Shown here piece after piece: positions 50,639 to 59,522 of a DNA stretch of 64,000 nt. Source of the DNA: Flavipsychrobacter sp. (lineage in GTDB: Bacteria; Bacteroidota; Bacteroidia; Chitinophagales; Chitinophagaceae); assembly GCA_017849575.1 (NCBI GenBank), contig JAFIGV010000019.1, positions 186,001 through 250,000 on the forward strand. The letters are read 5' to 3'. The notes beneath the pieces were generated by a model. The model was not told where the DNA came from, did not search any database, and was given only the letters and a program-made list of their open reading frames with translations. Both the position numbers and the translations under genes were made by a program. Within the stretch, counting starts at the first letter, position 1. Each line of letters opens with the position of its first letter.

Positions 50639-51223
50639 ATGGCTATTACAGAACAACAGTACAAGAAGGTGGCTTCCAGCCTGGGTTGTGAAGTAGCGTC
50701 GATTAAGGCGGTTGAGAAAGTGGAATCGAGCGGAAATGGTTTCCTAAAAGATGGCCGGCCAAAAATTCTATTCGAAGGTCATATATTTTGGAAACAATTG
50801 CTTGCCATGGGTAAGAACCCCACAGCGCTGAGGAAGGGCAACGAAGATATTCTTTATCCTACCTGGAATATCGATGTTGTGCGGCCCTTATACAAACTCG
50901 ATCAATACCAAAGGCTCGAAAAAGCCAAGAAGATAGACGAAACGGCAGCTTTGAAATCTGCCTCCTGGGGAGCCTTTCAGATCATGGGTTTCAACCATAA
51001 GGTATGTGGATTTGCCACGGTACAAAAGTTTGTTCAGGCGCAGCAGGATGAGTTCGAACAACTCAGCGCCTTCGCCAATTATCTACTCAACACGCACCTG
51101 AGCGTCAATCTGAAACACAAAGACTGGAAAGGCTTTGCCAGAGGTTATAACGGTCCGGATTATTGGAAGAATAAGTATGATGTGAAGCTTAAAGCGGCCT
51201 ACCAGATGTTTGCGAAGGTTTGA
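50639..51223 (+). CDS. N-acetylmuramidase-family (DUF3380) peptidoglycan hydrolase
   Basis: The 194-residue protein matches the DUF3380/muramidase fold: IKAVEKVESSGNGFLKDGRPKILFEGHIFW with its central Glu as candidate catalytic acid, SASWGAFQIMGFNHKVCGF and GFARGYNGPDYWKNKYDVKL. Such enzymes cut the glycan strand of peptidoglycan and are common in phage endolysins and contractile-injection or secretion loci. It has no signal peptide and no cell-wall-binding domain, so export would need a holin or another system. None is seen here. Confidence 0.88.
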   Translation: MAITEQQYKKVASSLGCEVASIKAVEKVESSGNGFLKDGRPKILFEGHIFWKQLLAMGKNPTALRKGNEDILYPTWNIDVVRPLYKLDQYQRLEKAKKIDETAALKSASWGAFQIMGFNHKVCGFATVQKFVQAQQDEFEQLSAFANYLLNTHLSVNLKHKDWKGFARGYNGPDYWKNKYDVKLKAAYQMFAKV

Positions 51224-51281
51224 CGCTTCGGAAATAACCTTTTCCAAAGGGATTTTTTTCCTCCTTTTTAAGTTCAATTTT

Positions 51282-51575
51282 ATGATCCACGTACACGACA
51301 TCTTTGTTTGCAAACCAGGCATGGCTTCGAAGCTTGCAAAAAAATTTAAAGAAGCCATGGAGGGCGATACCAGCCTTGTACATATTATGACCGACATGAC
51401 AGGCACCTACAACAGGGTAATCATGGTGACGCAGTTTGAAAACCTCAGCGACTATGAAAAAAGTTGGGAGAAATACCAGCAGCAATCTGAGGAAATGAAA
51501 AAAATGATGGAGAAGATTGAAGGCTATCAGGAAATGTTTCTCACAGGATCGCGGGAAATTTTTAAAGTCTGGTAA
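51282..51575 (+). CDS. Dimeric alpha/beta-barrel (NIPSNAP-like) protein
   Basis: The 97-residue protein starts at ATG 51282 with MIHVHDIFVCKPGMASKLAKKFKEAM and continues THIMTDMTG-like and RVIMVTQFENLSDYEKSWEKY segments, the ferredoxin-like pattern of NIPSNAP/ABM domains. These small proteins act as dimers, sometimes as monooxygenases or carriers. The longer frame from 51210 has no sensible N-terminus. It is convergent with the ketosynthase-like gene. Confidence 0.8.
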   Translation: MIHVHDIFVCKPGMASKLAKKFKEAMEGDTSLVHIMTDMTGTYNRVIMVTQFENLSDYEKSWEKYQQQSEEMKKMMEKIEGYQEMFLTGSREIFKVW

Positions 51576-51650
51576 ATGTCCACAGCCTATTTCTAACAAA
51601 GGTTGGTTAGGAACACCCCTACCCAAGTAGTTACCAATGTATGCTGTATT

Positions 51651-52235
51651 TTATTTTGCTAACGCCGTGGGTGTGAAGGCTGCACCGTTTCCGTGTTTTG
51701 CGATCCAAAACATACTCAGGTTCGCCTGTTGGTCGTAGGCGTCCACCCAGCCGCAGAGACAAGCATCCATTTCACGATGTTCGAGCAAGTCTTTTACCCA
51801 GAAATAAATTTCTGCCGGATCAAAAGAATCCTGCACCAGACAGGTCTGCTCGCCCTTGAAACCATGGCGGATGCAGATTTCTCCCAGCATGATATTGCTT
51901 AGGGTATAGACAAATAGGGCCGGGCTTGGGATGTCGGAAACGGTTTCCTGATAGCGCTTGTCAACGTCAAGGCAACCATGCCGTGTAGCCAGCACCACCG
52001 CTATTTTCTCTTTGTCGTTTCCCTCATAGAGAAAGCTTTCGCTTTGCTTCAACAGTATTTCTGCTCCCAGCCATGCCCATTTGCTCAAGATATCCATCTT
52101 GAAAAATTTAGGATAGTTTCCGGGCAAAGAACGGTAAGCGGCTTCCGGCGACGATGTGTCAATAGCCAATGGCTTTTTGTCGCGAAGCATCACGCCCTCG
52201 CGGAGAACAACACTATGCAGGATAGAAAGATTCAC
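51651..52235 (-). CDS. Short ketosynthase-like protein of flexirubin-type loci
   Basis: The 194-residue protein starts with GTG at 52235. It has KS N-terminal features (FKMDILSKWAWLGAEILL; IAVVLATRHGCLDVDKRYQET; PALFVYTLSNIMLGEICIRHGFKGEQTCLV) and ends before the Cys-His-His half. Proteins of this size and sequence type are a regular member of flexirubin gene clusters; their role is not known. It follows the halogenase-like gene by 20 bp. Confidence 0.8.
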   Translation of the reverse strand: MNLSILHSVVLREGVMLRDKKPLAIDTSSPEAAYRSLPGNYPKFFKMDILSKWAWLGAEILLKQSESFLYEGNDKEKIAVVLATRHGCLDVDKRYQETVSDIPSPALFVYTLSNIMLGEICIRHGFKGEQTCLVQDSFDPAEIYFWVKDLLEHREMDACLCGWVDAYDQQANLSMFWIAKHGNGAAFTPTALAK

Positions 52236-52255
52236 TAACTAAATAGAGCGGTTGC

Positions 52256-53497
52256 CTATGCTGAAGCCTTTTGTGTGGTAAGGTAGCGACTAAGCGTGCG
52301 CACGTTTTTCTCGTGATTTTTTACAAATGGATTATTGTCATCCCACACATAGCCCGCCAGCACCGAGCAAATTTGTGACATGATCTCGGGGTTGCGGTTT
52401 TCTGCAAAGAAAATGTTGAAAAGACTACCATCATACCATGCATTTACATAGGTACGAAACACGTCTACGCCTGCCATCATTTGTTTCATATACTCATTTT
52501 CCCAGTCCACCGGTTCGCCCCGAAGATGCCGGATGACAAGGTGTGCGGCCAGTTGTGCCGAGACGGCGGCCAGTGTCACACCCGATGAAAACACAGGATC
52601 GAGAAACTCTGTTACGTTGCCGGTCAGCACAAACCCTTCGCCGTAAAATGTATCAGTGGTTACACTCCAGCTTTGCAGCGTGCGGGGTTCCCATAGCATT
52701 TCTGCATTGCCGAACCGGTCTCTTAATTCGGACTGTGCCTGTATCAGTTGGCGAAATTGTTCTTCCGGTGTGCCTTCATATTGCTCAAAAAACTCAGGAC
52801 TGCCTACATAGCCCACCGAGGTATTGCCGTTCGAGAAAGGGATGACCCATATCCAGGTCGCAGGGTCGTGTACAAATATGGTAATACGGTTGGGCTCAAC
52901 CGCCGCGCTTCGATTGGGGTCGGTGAGGTGGCAGAAAAGCGTTTTGCGGGCCGCCTGCGACGAAGCGCGTTCAAGGCCAAACAACTTCGGTATTACTCGT
53001 CCATAACCGCTGCCATCCACTATGAATTTTGCTTCGATCTTCTGCTCATTTCCGTCGGCAGTTTTCACTACGATCACCGAGTGGTCGCTGAAGATCTGAA
53101 TGTTTACAACTTCGGTTTCATAATGGATCGGTATATCCATCTTCACACATTCATCGGCCAGTGTAGTATCAAACTCTGCCCGTGGCACCTGCCAGGTCCA
53201 GCTCCAGCCCGGGGTAAACTGCTGAGAGAAATTGAAATCGCAAACCTGACCTTCCATCACGAACTTGGCGCCGTCTTTCTGTTGGAAATGTTTTGCCTTC
53301 ACTGCATCCAGAAATTTCGCTTCTTCCAGGGCTTCCATACACCGAGGCAACAGGCTTTCACCAATCACAAATCTGGGAAACTTCATTTTTTCAACGATCT
53401 GAACGGAAAGGCCGGCTTGCTTGATAATCGAAGCGGCTATTGTTCCTGACGGACCGGCACCTATTACCAATACGTCTACTTTTGTAATGCTATTCAT
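52256..53497 (-). CDS. Flavin-dependent halogenase-like oxidoreductase
   Basis: The 413-residue FAD enzyme has GAGPSGT at 13-19, GESLLPRCM at 46-54 and the halogenase WxWxIP motif at 215-220 (WIWVIP). A Lys at 74 in FQQKDGAKF may be the catalytic halogenase lysine, by comparison with family members. The fold is shared with geranylgeranyl-reductase-type and tryptophan-halogenase-type enzymes. Flexirubins are often chlorinated, so this is a candidate chlorination enzyme. It sits 54 bp behind the methyltransferase gene and 20 bp ahead of the short KS-like gene. Confidence 0.85.
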   Translation of the reverse strand: MNSITKVDVLVIGAGPSGTIAASIIKQAGLSVQIVEKMKFPRFVIGESLLPRCMEALEEAKFLDAVKAKHFQQKDGAKFVMEGQVCDFNFSQQFTPGWSWTWQVPRAEFDTTLADECVKMDIPIHYETEVVNIQIFSDHSVIVVKTADGNEQKIEAKFIVDGSGYGRVIPKLFGLERASSQAARKTLFCHLTDPNRSAAVEPNRITIFVHDPATWIWVIPFSNGNTSVGYVGSPEFFEQYEGTPEEQFRQLIQAQSELRDRFGNAEMLWEPRTLQSWSVTTDTFYGEGFVLTGNVTEFLDPVFSSGVTLAAVSAQLAAHLVIRHLRGEPVDWENEYMKQMMAGVDVFRTYVNAWYDGSLFNIFFAENRNPEIMSQICSVLAGYVWDDNNPFVKNHEKNVRTLSRYLTTQKASA

Positions 53498-53552
53498 AAG
53501 GGGTAAATTTCCATTTAAAAATCAGTGCTTAAATGGGGATCGGGTAATAAAG

Positions 53553-54644
53553 TTATTTCTTTTGCAGTTCCAAAACAGTATGTCCGAGGCCAATGTTATC
53601 TTTTTGTTTAACAACGGCAAAGCCCGCCTCATCAATAAATCTGAAGAAAACCTCGCTGTCATACATCTGACTGTTGCCATTGGCCATCGTGGTGAAATAG
53701 AGTGAAGTCATTTGGAGGCTAAAGGCAGAAGCCGGGAATCGCTGTACGTCCCAAAAAGTTTCGTTAATGAAAATACGGCCATCTGCAGACAAAGCCTGAT
53801 GACATTTTTTTAAGATCGAAACTATTTCCGCATCGGCAAAACAGTCCAGAAACTGGCTCATCCAGATCACATCATACCCGGAAGGCAACTCCGTTTCCGG
53901 CAATAATACATTCCGCGGATTATAGGTCACACGGTGCCCGAAGCCGGCATCTTCGATGTTTTTTCGGGCCACTTCCAGTTGTATGGGCAAATCTACAAGG
54001 CCCACTTCCACTTCCGCATCGTATTCCAGACAAGCAAGGGTGAACTTGCCCGTGTTGGCACCGATATCCATAATTTTTTTGGGCCTGCCTGCAAACACAA
54101 TGGGCAGCGCCTCCGGAAAAGCATTGTCTGAGTAGTAATGATCGAATTTGAACCAGCTTGTTTTTGCAGGTTCAGGAAGTTTGGAAAGACCCTGATAAAT
54201 AGTGTCCCAATTGCCAAGGTGATGCAGACCACGCGGCTGACCTGTTTCGAGTGAGGCTTCAAGATCGGCAGCGCCTTCGTAACATACATCGCGCATAAAG
54301 TCTGTATTGACTACAGACATGTGATGGTTGATAAAAAAGTGGCCGGTCTTACTGAGGAAATAACGGCCCTCTCGGCGCACCACCAGGCCAATGCCCAGTC
54401 CGGCCTCCAGCAATACCCGCACGGCATAATGGCTCATGCCCACTATCTGTTTTACGCCTTCTATCGAAATGCCTTCATCGCGGGCATTATCCACAGCACG
54501 CAGTATGCCTTTGTCCCTCAGCAATACTGAGGCCTGAAAGATATAAGGTGCGAAGGCAATGAACTGCGCCCGTGATATTGCTTCGACAGCAGACATCTTA
54601 TCTTCTTCGAAAAGAGATGCTTTCTTTACCGGTGTATCGATCAT
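53553..54644 (-). CDS. SAM-dependent O-methyltransferase
   Basis: The 363-residue protein has an N-terminal winged-helix dimerisation part (residues 20-110: AVDNARDEGISIEGVKQIVGMSHYAVRVLLEAGLG) and a Rossmann methyltransferase part with KIMDIGANTGKFTLAC (glycine-rich SAM loop) and VIWMSQFLDCFADAEIV. This matches plant/bacterial small-molecule O-methyltransferases. It is the first gene of the minus-strand pigment block, behind a perfect -7 box. Flexirubin aryl heads are often methylated, so the substrate may be the aromatic end of the pigment. Confidence 0.88.
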   Translation of the reverse strand: MIDTPVKKASLFEEDKMSAVEAISRAQFIAFAPYIFQASVLLRDKGILRAVDNARDEGISIEGVKQIVGMSHYAVRVLLEAGLGIGLVVRREGRYFLSKTGHFFINHHMSVVNTDFMRDVCYEGAADLEASLETGQPRGLHHLGNWDTIYQGLSKLPEPAKTSWFKFDHYYSDNAFPEALPIVFAGRPKKIMDIGANTGKFTLACLEYDAEVEVGLVDLPIQLEVARKNIEDAGFGHRVTYNPRNVLLPETELPSGYDVIWMSQFLDCFADAEIVSILKKCHQALSADGRIFINETFWDVQRFPASAFSLQMTSLYFTTMANGNSQMYDSEVFFRFIDEAGFAVVKQKDNIGLGHTVLELQKK

Positions 54645-54664
54645 ATAAAAAATTGCTAAGCTTC

Positions 54665-54672
54665 CAAAAATA
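54665..54672 (-). promoter_or_regulatory. -7 box of the methyltransferase-halogenase block
   Basis: On the minus strand TATTTTTG is a perfect TAnnTTTG 20 bases before the ATG. A CTTG about 23 bases further upstream is the best -33 candidate. Confidence 0.5.
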
Positions 54673-54746
54673 CGTAAGAATCAGCGGGTTCGGCTCAAGA
54701 GTGACAGAATTGCCCGTAAAATATTAAACGAATCCCTTCAACCCAG

Positions 54747-54771
54747 GAAAAACGGCCACAATCGGGCCGTT
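54747..54771 (-). terminator. Terminator of lepB
   Basis: AACGGCC/GGCCGTT stem with a 7-base loop and a following T-run on the minus strand, 26 bp after the lepB stop. Confidence 0.85.
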
Positions 54772-54797
54772 TGTTGCAAAACTGTGGGGGAAGATTT

Positions 54798-55994
54798 CTA
54801 CTCTTCAAGCGCATGGACGCTGCGCAGCAGGCGCTTCCAGCGAATACCATGTTCTCCGTAGCTCAGCCATACAAACCAGGCCTTGCCCACAATATGATCT
54901 TCAGGTACAAAACCCCAGTAGCGGCTATCGAGTGAGTTGTGACGATTATCGCCCATCATCCAGTAATAATCCATCTTGAACGTATAGCTTGTAGCCGGTT
55001 TTCCGTTGATGATAAACTGTCCGTTGCTTTCCTGAAAGTCATTGCCTTCATACACATCAATGATGCGGCGATACAGAGCAATGTTCTGAGTTGTTAACTG
55101 TACCGTGCTCCCTTTTTTGGGAATCTGCAGCGGGCCAAAGTTGTCAATATTCCAATGGAAATGTGCTGTGTCGTGGGGGAAAATAATCGGTAAGGGAAGC
55201 ATTTCTCCGGCTTTGCTGATCACTGGGATAAACCGGACCACCTGCGGCATCTTTTGCACCTTGGGCACCATTTCATTTTCTATGTACAGATGATATCGGT
55301 TTCCGGAAACCGCCGCCACTTCAACACCATATTCGTCGAGTGCATCTTCGTCGAGAGGGCTTCCGTTGGTAATGACCTCATAGTCCATTTTTGAGTGTGG
55401 AAAAAGAGGCGACTGCTGTCCGTTCACAAACACCACACCGTCCCGGATCTCAAGCGTTTCGCCGGCAATAGCTACGCACCGTTTGATGTAATTGTCGGTT
55501 TTATCCACCGGCCTTGTCTCGATCGTGTATTTTGTATGCACTACGTTTCGGCCTTCCTGCATCACCGCCAGATAGTAATCTTCCTCCGGCCTTTCCTTCA
55601 TAATAGTATCTCCTTCCGGAAAGTTGAAGACGACTACATCATTACGTTCTACATCTCCAAATCCCCACCAGCGATGATAGTCCCATTTCACCGCATCGCT
55701 ATAAGATTTTCCGCCAGTCACAGGCATGGTATTGTGCACCAACGGCACAGAGAGCGGCGTCATAGGGATGCGCGGACCATAAGAGATTTTACTAACAAAG
55801 AGATAGTCGTTGACGAGCAAACTGCCTTCCATAGAGCCTGTTGGGATGGTATAGGCCTCTACCAGAAAAGTGCGGATAAGTGTGGCGGCCACAATCGCAA
55901 AAATTGCAGCATCAAGCCACTCGCGCGCTACCGATTTTTTCTTTTTTTCTTTTTTATTGTCGGCTTTTTCTTTTCTCCAGAAAGCAAGTCGCAT
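54798..55994 (-). CDS. lepB: Signal peptidase I
   Basis: The 398-residue inner-membrane serine protease removes signal peptides from exported proteins. One N-terminal membrane helix (LDAAIFAIVAATLIRTFLV) precedes the catalytic Ser54 (PTGSMEGSL). The general-base Lys171 lies in NYIKRCVAIAGE, and MMGDNRHNSLDSRYWGFVPEDHIVGKA is box E. The insert between boxes D and E is long, as in Bacteroidetes homologues. The basic N-terminus (KADNKKEKKKK) is cytoplasmic. It is a single-gene unit. Confidence 0.95.
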   Translation of the reverse strand: MRLAFWRKEKADNKKEKKKKSVAREWLDAAIFAIVAATLIRTFLVEAYTIPTGSMEGSLLVNDYLFVSKISYGPRIPMTPLSVPLVHNTMPVTGGKSYSDAVKWDYHRWWGFGDVERNDVVVFNFPEGDTIMKERPEEDYYLAVMQEGRNVVHTKYTIETRPVDKTDNYIKRCVAIAGETLEIRDGVVFVNGQQSPLFPHSKMDYEVITNGSPLDEDALDEYGVEVAAVSGNRYHLYIENEMVPKVQKMPQVVRFIPVISKAGEMLPLPIIFPHDTAHFHWNIDNFGPLQIPKKGSTVQLTTQNIALYRRIIDVYEGNDFQESNGQFIINGKPATSYTFKMDYYWMMGDNRHNSLDSRYWGFVPEDHIVGKAWFVWLSYGEHGIRWKRLLRSVHALEE

Positions 55995-56100
55995 GAAGGA
56001 TAAATATTATGAGGCGTAAAAGTAGCAACTAAATGCACAAAAAATCTTAAGAATGTGCTAAGACTCGCGCAGGGTTCCGGCGACTCCGACAATTCCGGTC

Positions 56101-56132
56101 ATTGAGTAAGTCCACCAATATTTTTTACTTTG
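56101..56132 (+). promoter_or_regulatory. Probable promoter of kmo-recJ
   Basis: ATTG (56101-56104) and TTACTTTG (56125-56132, 7/8 match) are spaced by 20 bases. The leader to ATG 56154 is about 15-20 bases. Confidence 0.5.
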
Positions 56133-56153
56133 CCGAAACAAAAAATCTAAGCA

Positions 56154-57533
56154 ATGGCTCGTTCCGTTACCATATTAGGTGCAGGGTTGGTAGGTTCTCT
56201 GCTTTCCATTATTCTTAAAAAAAGAGGCTATGAAGTAACCCTTTATGAACGCCGTCCGGATATGCGCAAAGCAAGCATCGCCGCTGGTCGTTCCATAAAT
56301 CTTGCTATGAGTGCTCGAGGATGGAAAGCGCTCGACCTTGCCGGCTTGCGTAGTGATATGGAAATGTTGGCCATCCCGATGAATGGACGCTACCTGCATC
56401 AGGCAGATGGCAGCGCAGCGTTTCAGCAGTACGGAAAGAATAATGAAGCGATCTATTCGGTAAGTCGCGGCGAGCTCAACAAAAAGCTCATGACACTCGC
56501 GGAGCAGGAAGGGGTGAACATACATTTTGAACATCGCTGTACCAAAGTGGATGTGTACAGCAATACCCTGCATTTTGAGCTACCCGACGGAACCACCAAA
56601 ACTGAGGTTGCAGATCTGCTTTTTGGTGCCGACGGTGCGTTTTCTGCGCTCCGCAATTCTTATGTTACCATGGAGCGGGTAGATGCTTCGCAGTTTTATC
56701 TGGAGCATGGTTATAAAGAATTAAACATTCCACCCAATGAAGATGGCAGCCTGCGCATGGAGAAAAACGCCCTGCATATATGGCCGCGCAAGAATTTCAT
56801 GCTGATAGCCCTGCCGAACACTGATGGCACATTTACTTGTACGCTTTTCCTGCCGTTCGAAGGTGAAGTATCTTTTGCAGCGCTGAAAACGGAGGAGGAT
56901 GTGAAAAAGTTTTTTGCCACACATTTCCCCGATGCGGTGCCGATGATGCCTACGCTTATCGAAGACTTTTTTGGCAATCCCACATCTGCACTGATCACCA
57001 CGCACATCAAGCCCTGGCACTTTAAAGACAAAAGCGCATTGATCGGTGATGCCGCACACGCCATAGTGCCTTTTTACGGACAAGGTATGAACGCAGGTTT
57101 CGAAGATTGCACCGTGCTTGCGGGACTGCTTGATGCCTATGGAAGCGACTGGAATACCATCCTGCAGCACTACGACCGCATGCGTAAGCCCAATGGCGAT
57201 GCTGTTGCGCAGCTTGCTTTGCTTAACTTTGTTGAGATGAGGGATAAGGTGGCTGATCCGGTTTTCCTCGAGCGCAAGAAAATTGAGAAGGAGTTAGGAA
57301 AGCTTTTCCCCGAGCAGTTTATTTCGGTGTATGAAATGGTTTCCTTCAGCCACATACCTTACGACACGGCACTCCGCTGCATACAGGCACAAGATCAATT
57401 GCTCGGTCGTATCATGAACGAAGGTGACTTCTTTGCAAAGGATATGAACAATGGTTTTGACTCTATGCTCCGGAACTGGGTAAACGACTATCATCAGTCG
57501 GTACAACAACTGGACTTTGGTAATGAAGGATAA
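56154..57533 (+). CDS. kmo: Kynurenine 3-monooxygenase
   Basis: The 459-residue FAD monooxygenase hydroxylates L-kynurenine to 3-hydroxykynurenine. It has GAGLVGSLLSIILKKRGYEVTLYERR with the dinucleotide-binding glycines, AGRSINLAMSARGWKALDLAG (KMO-specific) and LIGDAAHAIVPFYGQGMNAGFEDC as the FAD C-terminal motif. A C-terminal hydrophobic/helical part has the family length. No kynureninase or 3-hydroxyanthranilate dioxygenase is adjacent. recJ starts inside its last codons (11-bp overlap). Confidence 0.95.
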   Translation: MARSVTILGAGLVGSLLSIILKKRGYEVTLYERRPDMRKASIAAGRSINLAMSARGWKALDLAGLRSDMEMLAIPMNGRYLHQADGSAAFQQYGKNNEAIYSVSRGELNKKLMTLAEQEGVNIHFEHRCTKVDVYSNTLHFELPDGTTKTEVADLLFGADGAFSALRNSYVTMERVDASQFYLEHGYKELNIPPNEDGSLRMEKNALHIWPRKNFMLIALPNTDGTFTCTLFLPFEGEVSFAALKTEEDVKKFFATHFPDAVPMMPTLIEDFFGNPTSALITTHIKPWHFKDKSALIGDAAHAIVPFYGQGMNAGFEDCTVLAGLLDAYGSDWNTILQHYDRMRKPNGDAVAQLALLNFVEMRDKVADPVFLERKKIEKELGKLFPEQFISVYEMVSFSHIPYDTALRCIQAQDQLLGRIMNEGDFFAKDMNNGFDSMLRNWVNDYHQSVQQLDFGNEG

Positions 57534-59229
57534 ACGCTGGACACTAAAACCTGCCAACGAGAAGCATGTAAAGCAACTTTGTGACGACCTGCACATTCAC
57601 CCTGCCCTGTGCAGGTTGCTGGCTGTGCGCGGGGTTACAGAATATGAATCGGCAAAGACTTTTTTCCGCCCGCAGTTAGACCATTTGCACGATCCCTTTC
57701 TGATGAAGGGGATGAAACTAGCTGTGGAGCGCATACATGAAGCCGTGGAATGGCACGAGCGCATTATGGTGTATGGAGACTATGATGTGGATGGAACGAC
57801 CTCTGTGGCAGTGGTTTATTCTTTTTTGTCGGAGCAGTATGACGGTGAAATATCCTTTTATGTGCCGCATCGCTACCACGAGGGCTATGGCATTTCCAAA
57901 AAAGGAATCGATCATGCACATGCCAATGGCTATACCCTTATGATCACCCTCGACTGTGGTATCAAATCGGTAGAGCTGATCAATTATGCACAGTCGCTTG
58001 GCATTGACGTAATTGTTTGCGATCACCACATGCCCGACAGCATCTTGCCACCTGCCTACGCCATACTCAATCCCAAGCAGACAGACTGCCGCTATCCTTA
58101 CAAAGAACTGAGCGGCTGTGGCATAGGGTTTAAACTGATCACCGCTTTGGCAAAGCACTGGAAGCTGCCGGAGGAAAGGGTTTTGAAATATCTCGACCTT
58201 GTAGCCACGAGTATTGCTGCCGATATTGTGCCTATTGACGGTGAAAACCGCGTGCTGGCTTATTATGGCATAAGACGCGTGAACGAAGAACCGTCCTTAT
58301 CCATCAAGACCTTGAAGGAGCTGGGCAATGTAAACCGCGAACTGTCTATTTCGGATCTTGTATTTGTGATCGGTCCCAGAGTGAATGCTGCCGGCAGAAT
58401 GGATGATGCGCGGAAGGCTGTGGAACTGTTTGTAGAAAAAGACGAGTTGAAAATTCAGGAGCTGGCGCATCAGCTTCAGTCGGATAATACTGACCGGAAA
58501 GAAGTAGATAAGAACATTACCGAAGAGGCGCTTTCGCTGATTGAGAATGATGATGCAATGCAGCGCAGAAAATCTACCGTCTTGTACAAAGAAGACTGGC
58601 ATAAAGGCGTAGTAGGTATTGTAGCGTCGCGTTTGATTGATCATTACTACAGACCCACCATCATCCTCACACAATCCAACGGAAAAGTGTCGGGATCTGC
58701 GCGCTCTGTAAGCGGATTCAACATTTACGAAGCACTTCACGAATGTCGGCACCTCCTCGAAAACTACGGAGGACACTTCTATGCGGCGGGCATGACAATG
58801 CACCCGGAGCGCGTGCAGGAATTTTCGGAGAAGTTTGAAGAAGTGGTAGCGAAGACGATTCCCCCCGAGTTGCTGATACCGGAAATAGAAATTGATGCAG
58901 AGATCAAACTGACGGATATCAAGCAGCCTTTTTACAATATCATCAAACAGTTTGAACCTTTCGGTCCCACCAATTTGCGCCCTGTATTCCTTACGCGCAA
59001 TGTTTACGATTACCGCGGTTATTCGAAAGTGGTGAAAGAACAGCACCTGAAATTTGTCGTGCATCAGCACGGCGGAGTGGTGATTGATGGCATTGGGTTT
59101 TTCCTTGGTCACCGCGAAGATGTGGTGTGCAGTGGAAAGCCTTTTGATATGGTCTATACCATTGACGACTGCGAATACAATGGTGTGTGGAAACTACAGG
59201 TGAAGGTAATTGATGTACGACCAAGTTAA
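57523..59229 (+). CDS. recJ: Single-stranded-DNA exonuclease RecJ
   Basis: The 568-residue 5'-3' exonuclease acts in RecF recombination and mismatch repair. It has the DHH motifs GDYDVDGTTS (Asp86, 88, 90), CDHHMPD, and the C-terminal DHHA1 part with GSARSVSGFNIYEALH and GGHFYAAGMT. An OB-fold end follows. ATG 57523 is in frame and overlaps the kmo stop by 11 bp, so the two are co-transcribed. Confidence 0.96.
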   Translation: MKDKRWTLKPANEKHVKQLCDDLHIHPALCRLLAVRGVTEYESAKTFFRPQLDHLHDPFLMKGMKLAVERIHEAVEWHERIMVYGDYDVDGTTSVAVVYSFLSEQYDGEISFYVPHRYHEGYGISKKGIDHAHANGYTLMITLDCGIKSVELINYAQSLGIDVIVCDHHMPDSILPPAYAILNPKQTDCRYPYKELSGCGIGFKLITALAKHWKLPEERVLKYLDLVATSIAADIVPIDGENRVLAYYGIRRVNEEPSLSIKTLKELGNVNRELSISDLVFVIGPRVNAAGRMDDARKAVELFVEKDELKIQELAHQLQSDNTDRKEVDKNITEEALSLIENDDAMQRRKSTVLYKEDWHKGVVGIVASRLIDHYYRPTIILTQSNGKVSGSARSVSGFNIYEALHECRHLLENYGGHFYAAGMTMHPERVQEFSEKFEEVVAKTIPPELLIPEIEIDAEIKLTDIKQPFYNIIKQFEPFGPTNLRPVFLTRNVYDYRGYSKVVKEQHLKFVVHQHGGVVIDGIGFFLGHREDVVCSGKPFDMVYTIDDCEYNGVWKLQVKVIDVRPS

Positions 59230-59324
59230 TGACGTACATTTTTCTAACTCTTCTAACCCGGAGATAATACAATCAGTGCTATAAAAGTCTATTCACTAAT
59301 TTTATAAGGAAAATCGAGGTACCT

Positions 59325-59522
59325 ATGAAAGGTGTAAGTTTTGTAATGGATGAAAAAAACCGTCGGAAAGCCGTCATCATCGAAATTAAGACGCTAGAAA
59401 AGCATCAGGAGGAAATCGAAGACCTGCTTGATGGTATTGTGGCAGAATCCAGGAAGGATGAAGAGAAAATTTCACTTGACGCCGTTGTCGCTAGTCTGAA
59501 GCAATCTGGCAAGGTGAAGTGA
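59325..59522 (+). CDS. Antitoxin of a RelE/ParE-type pair
   Basis: The 65-residue protein (MKGVSFVMDEKNRRKAVIIEIK...EEIEDLLDGIVAESRKDEEK) is the charged, mostly helical kind found upstream of RelE toxins. The start has a GAGG 7 bases upstream, one of few clear ribosome-binding sites here. Its TGA overlaps the GTG start of the toxin gene. Confidence 0.8.
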   Translation: MKGVSFVMDEKNRRKAVIIEIKTLEKHQEEIEDLLDGIVAESRKDEEKISLDAVVASLKQSGKVK

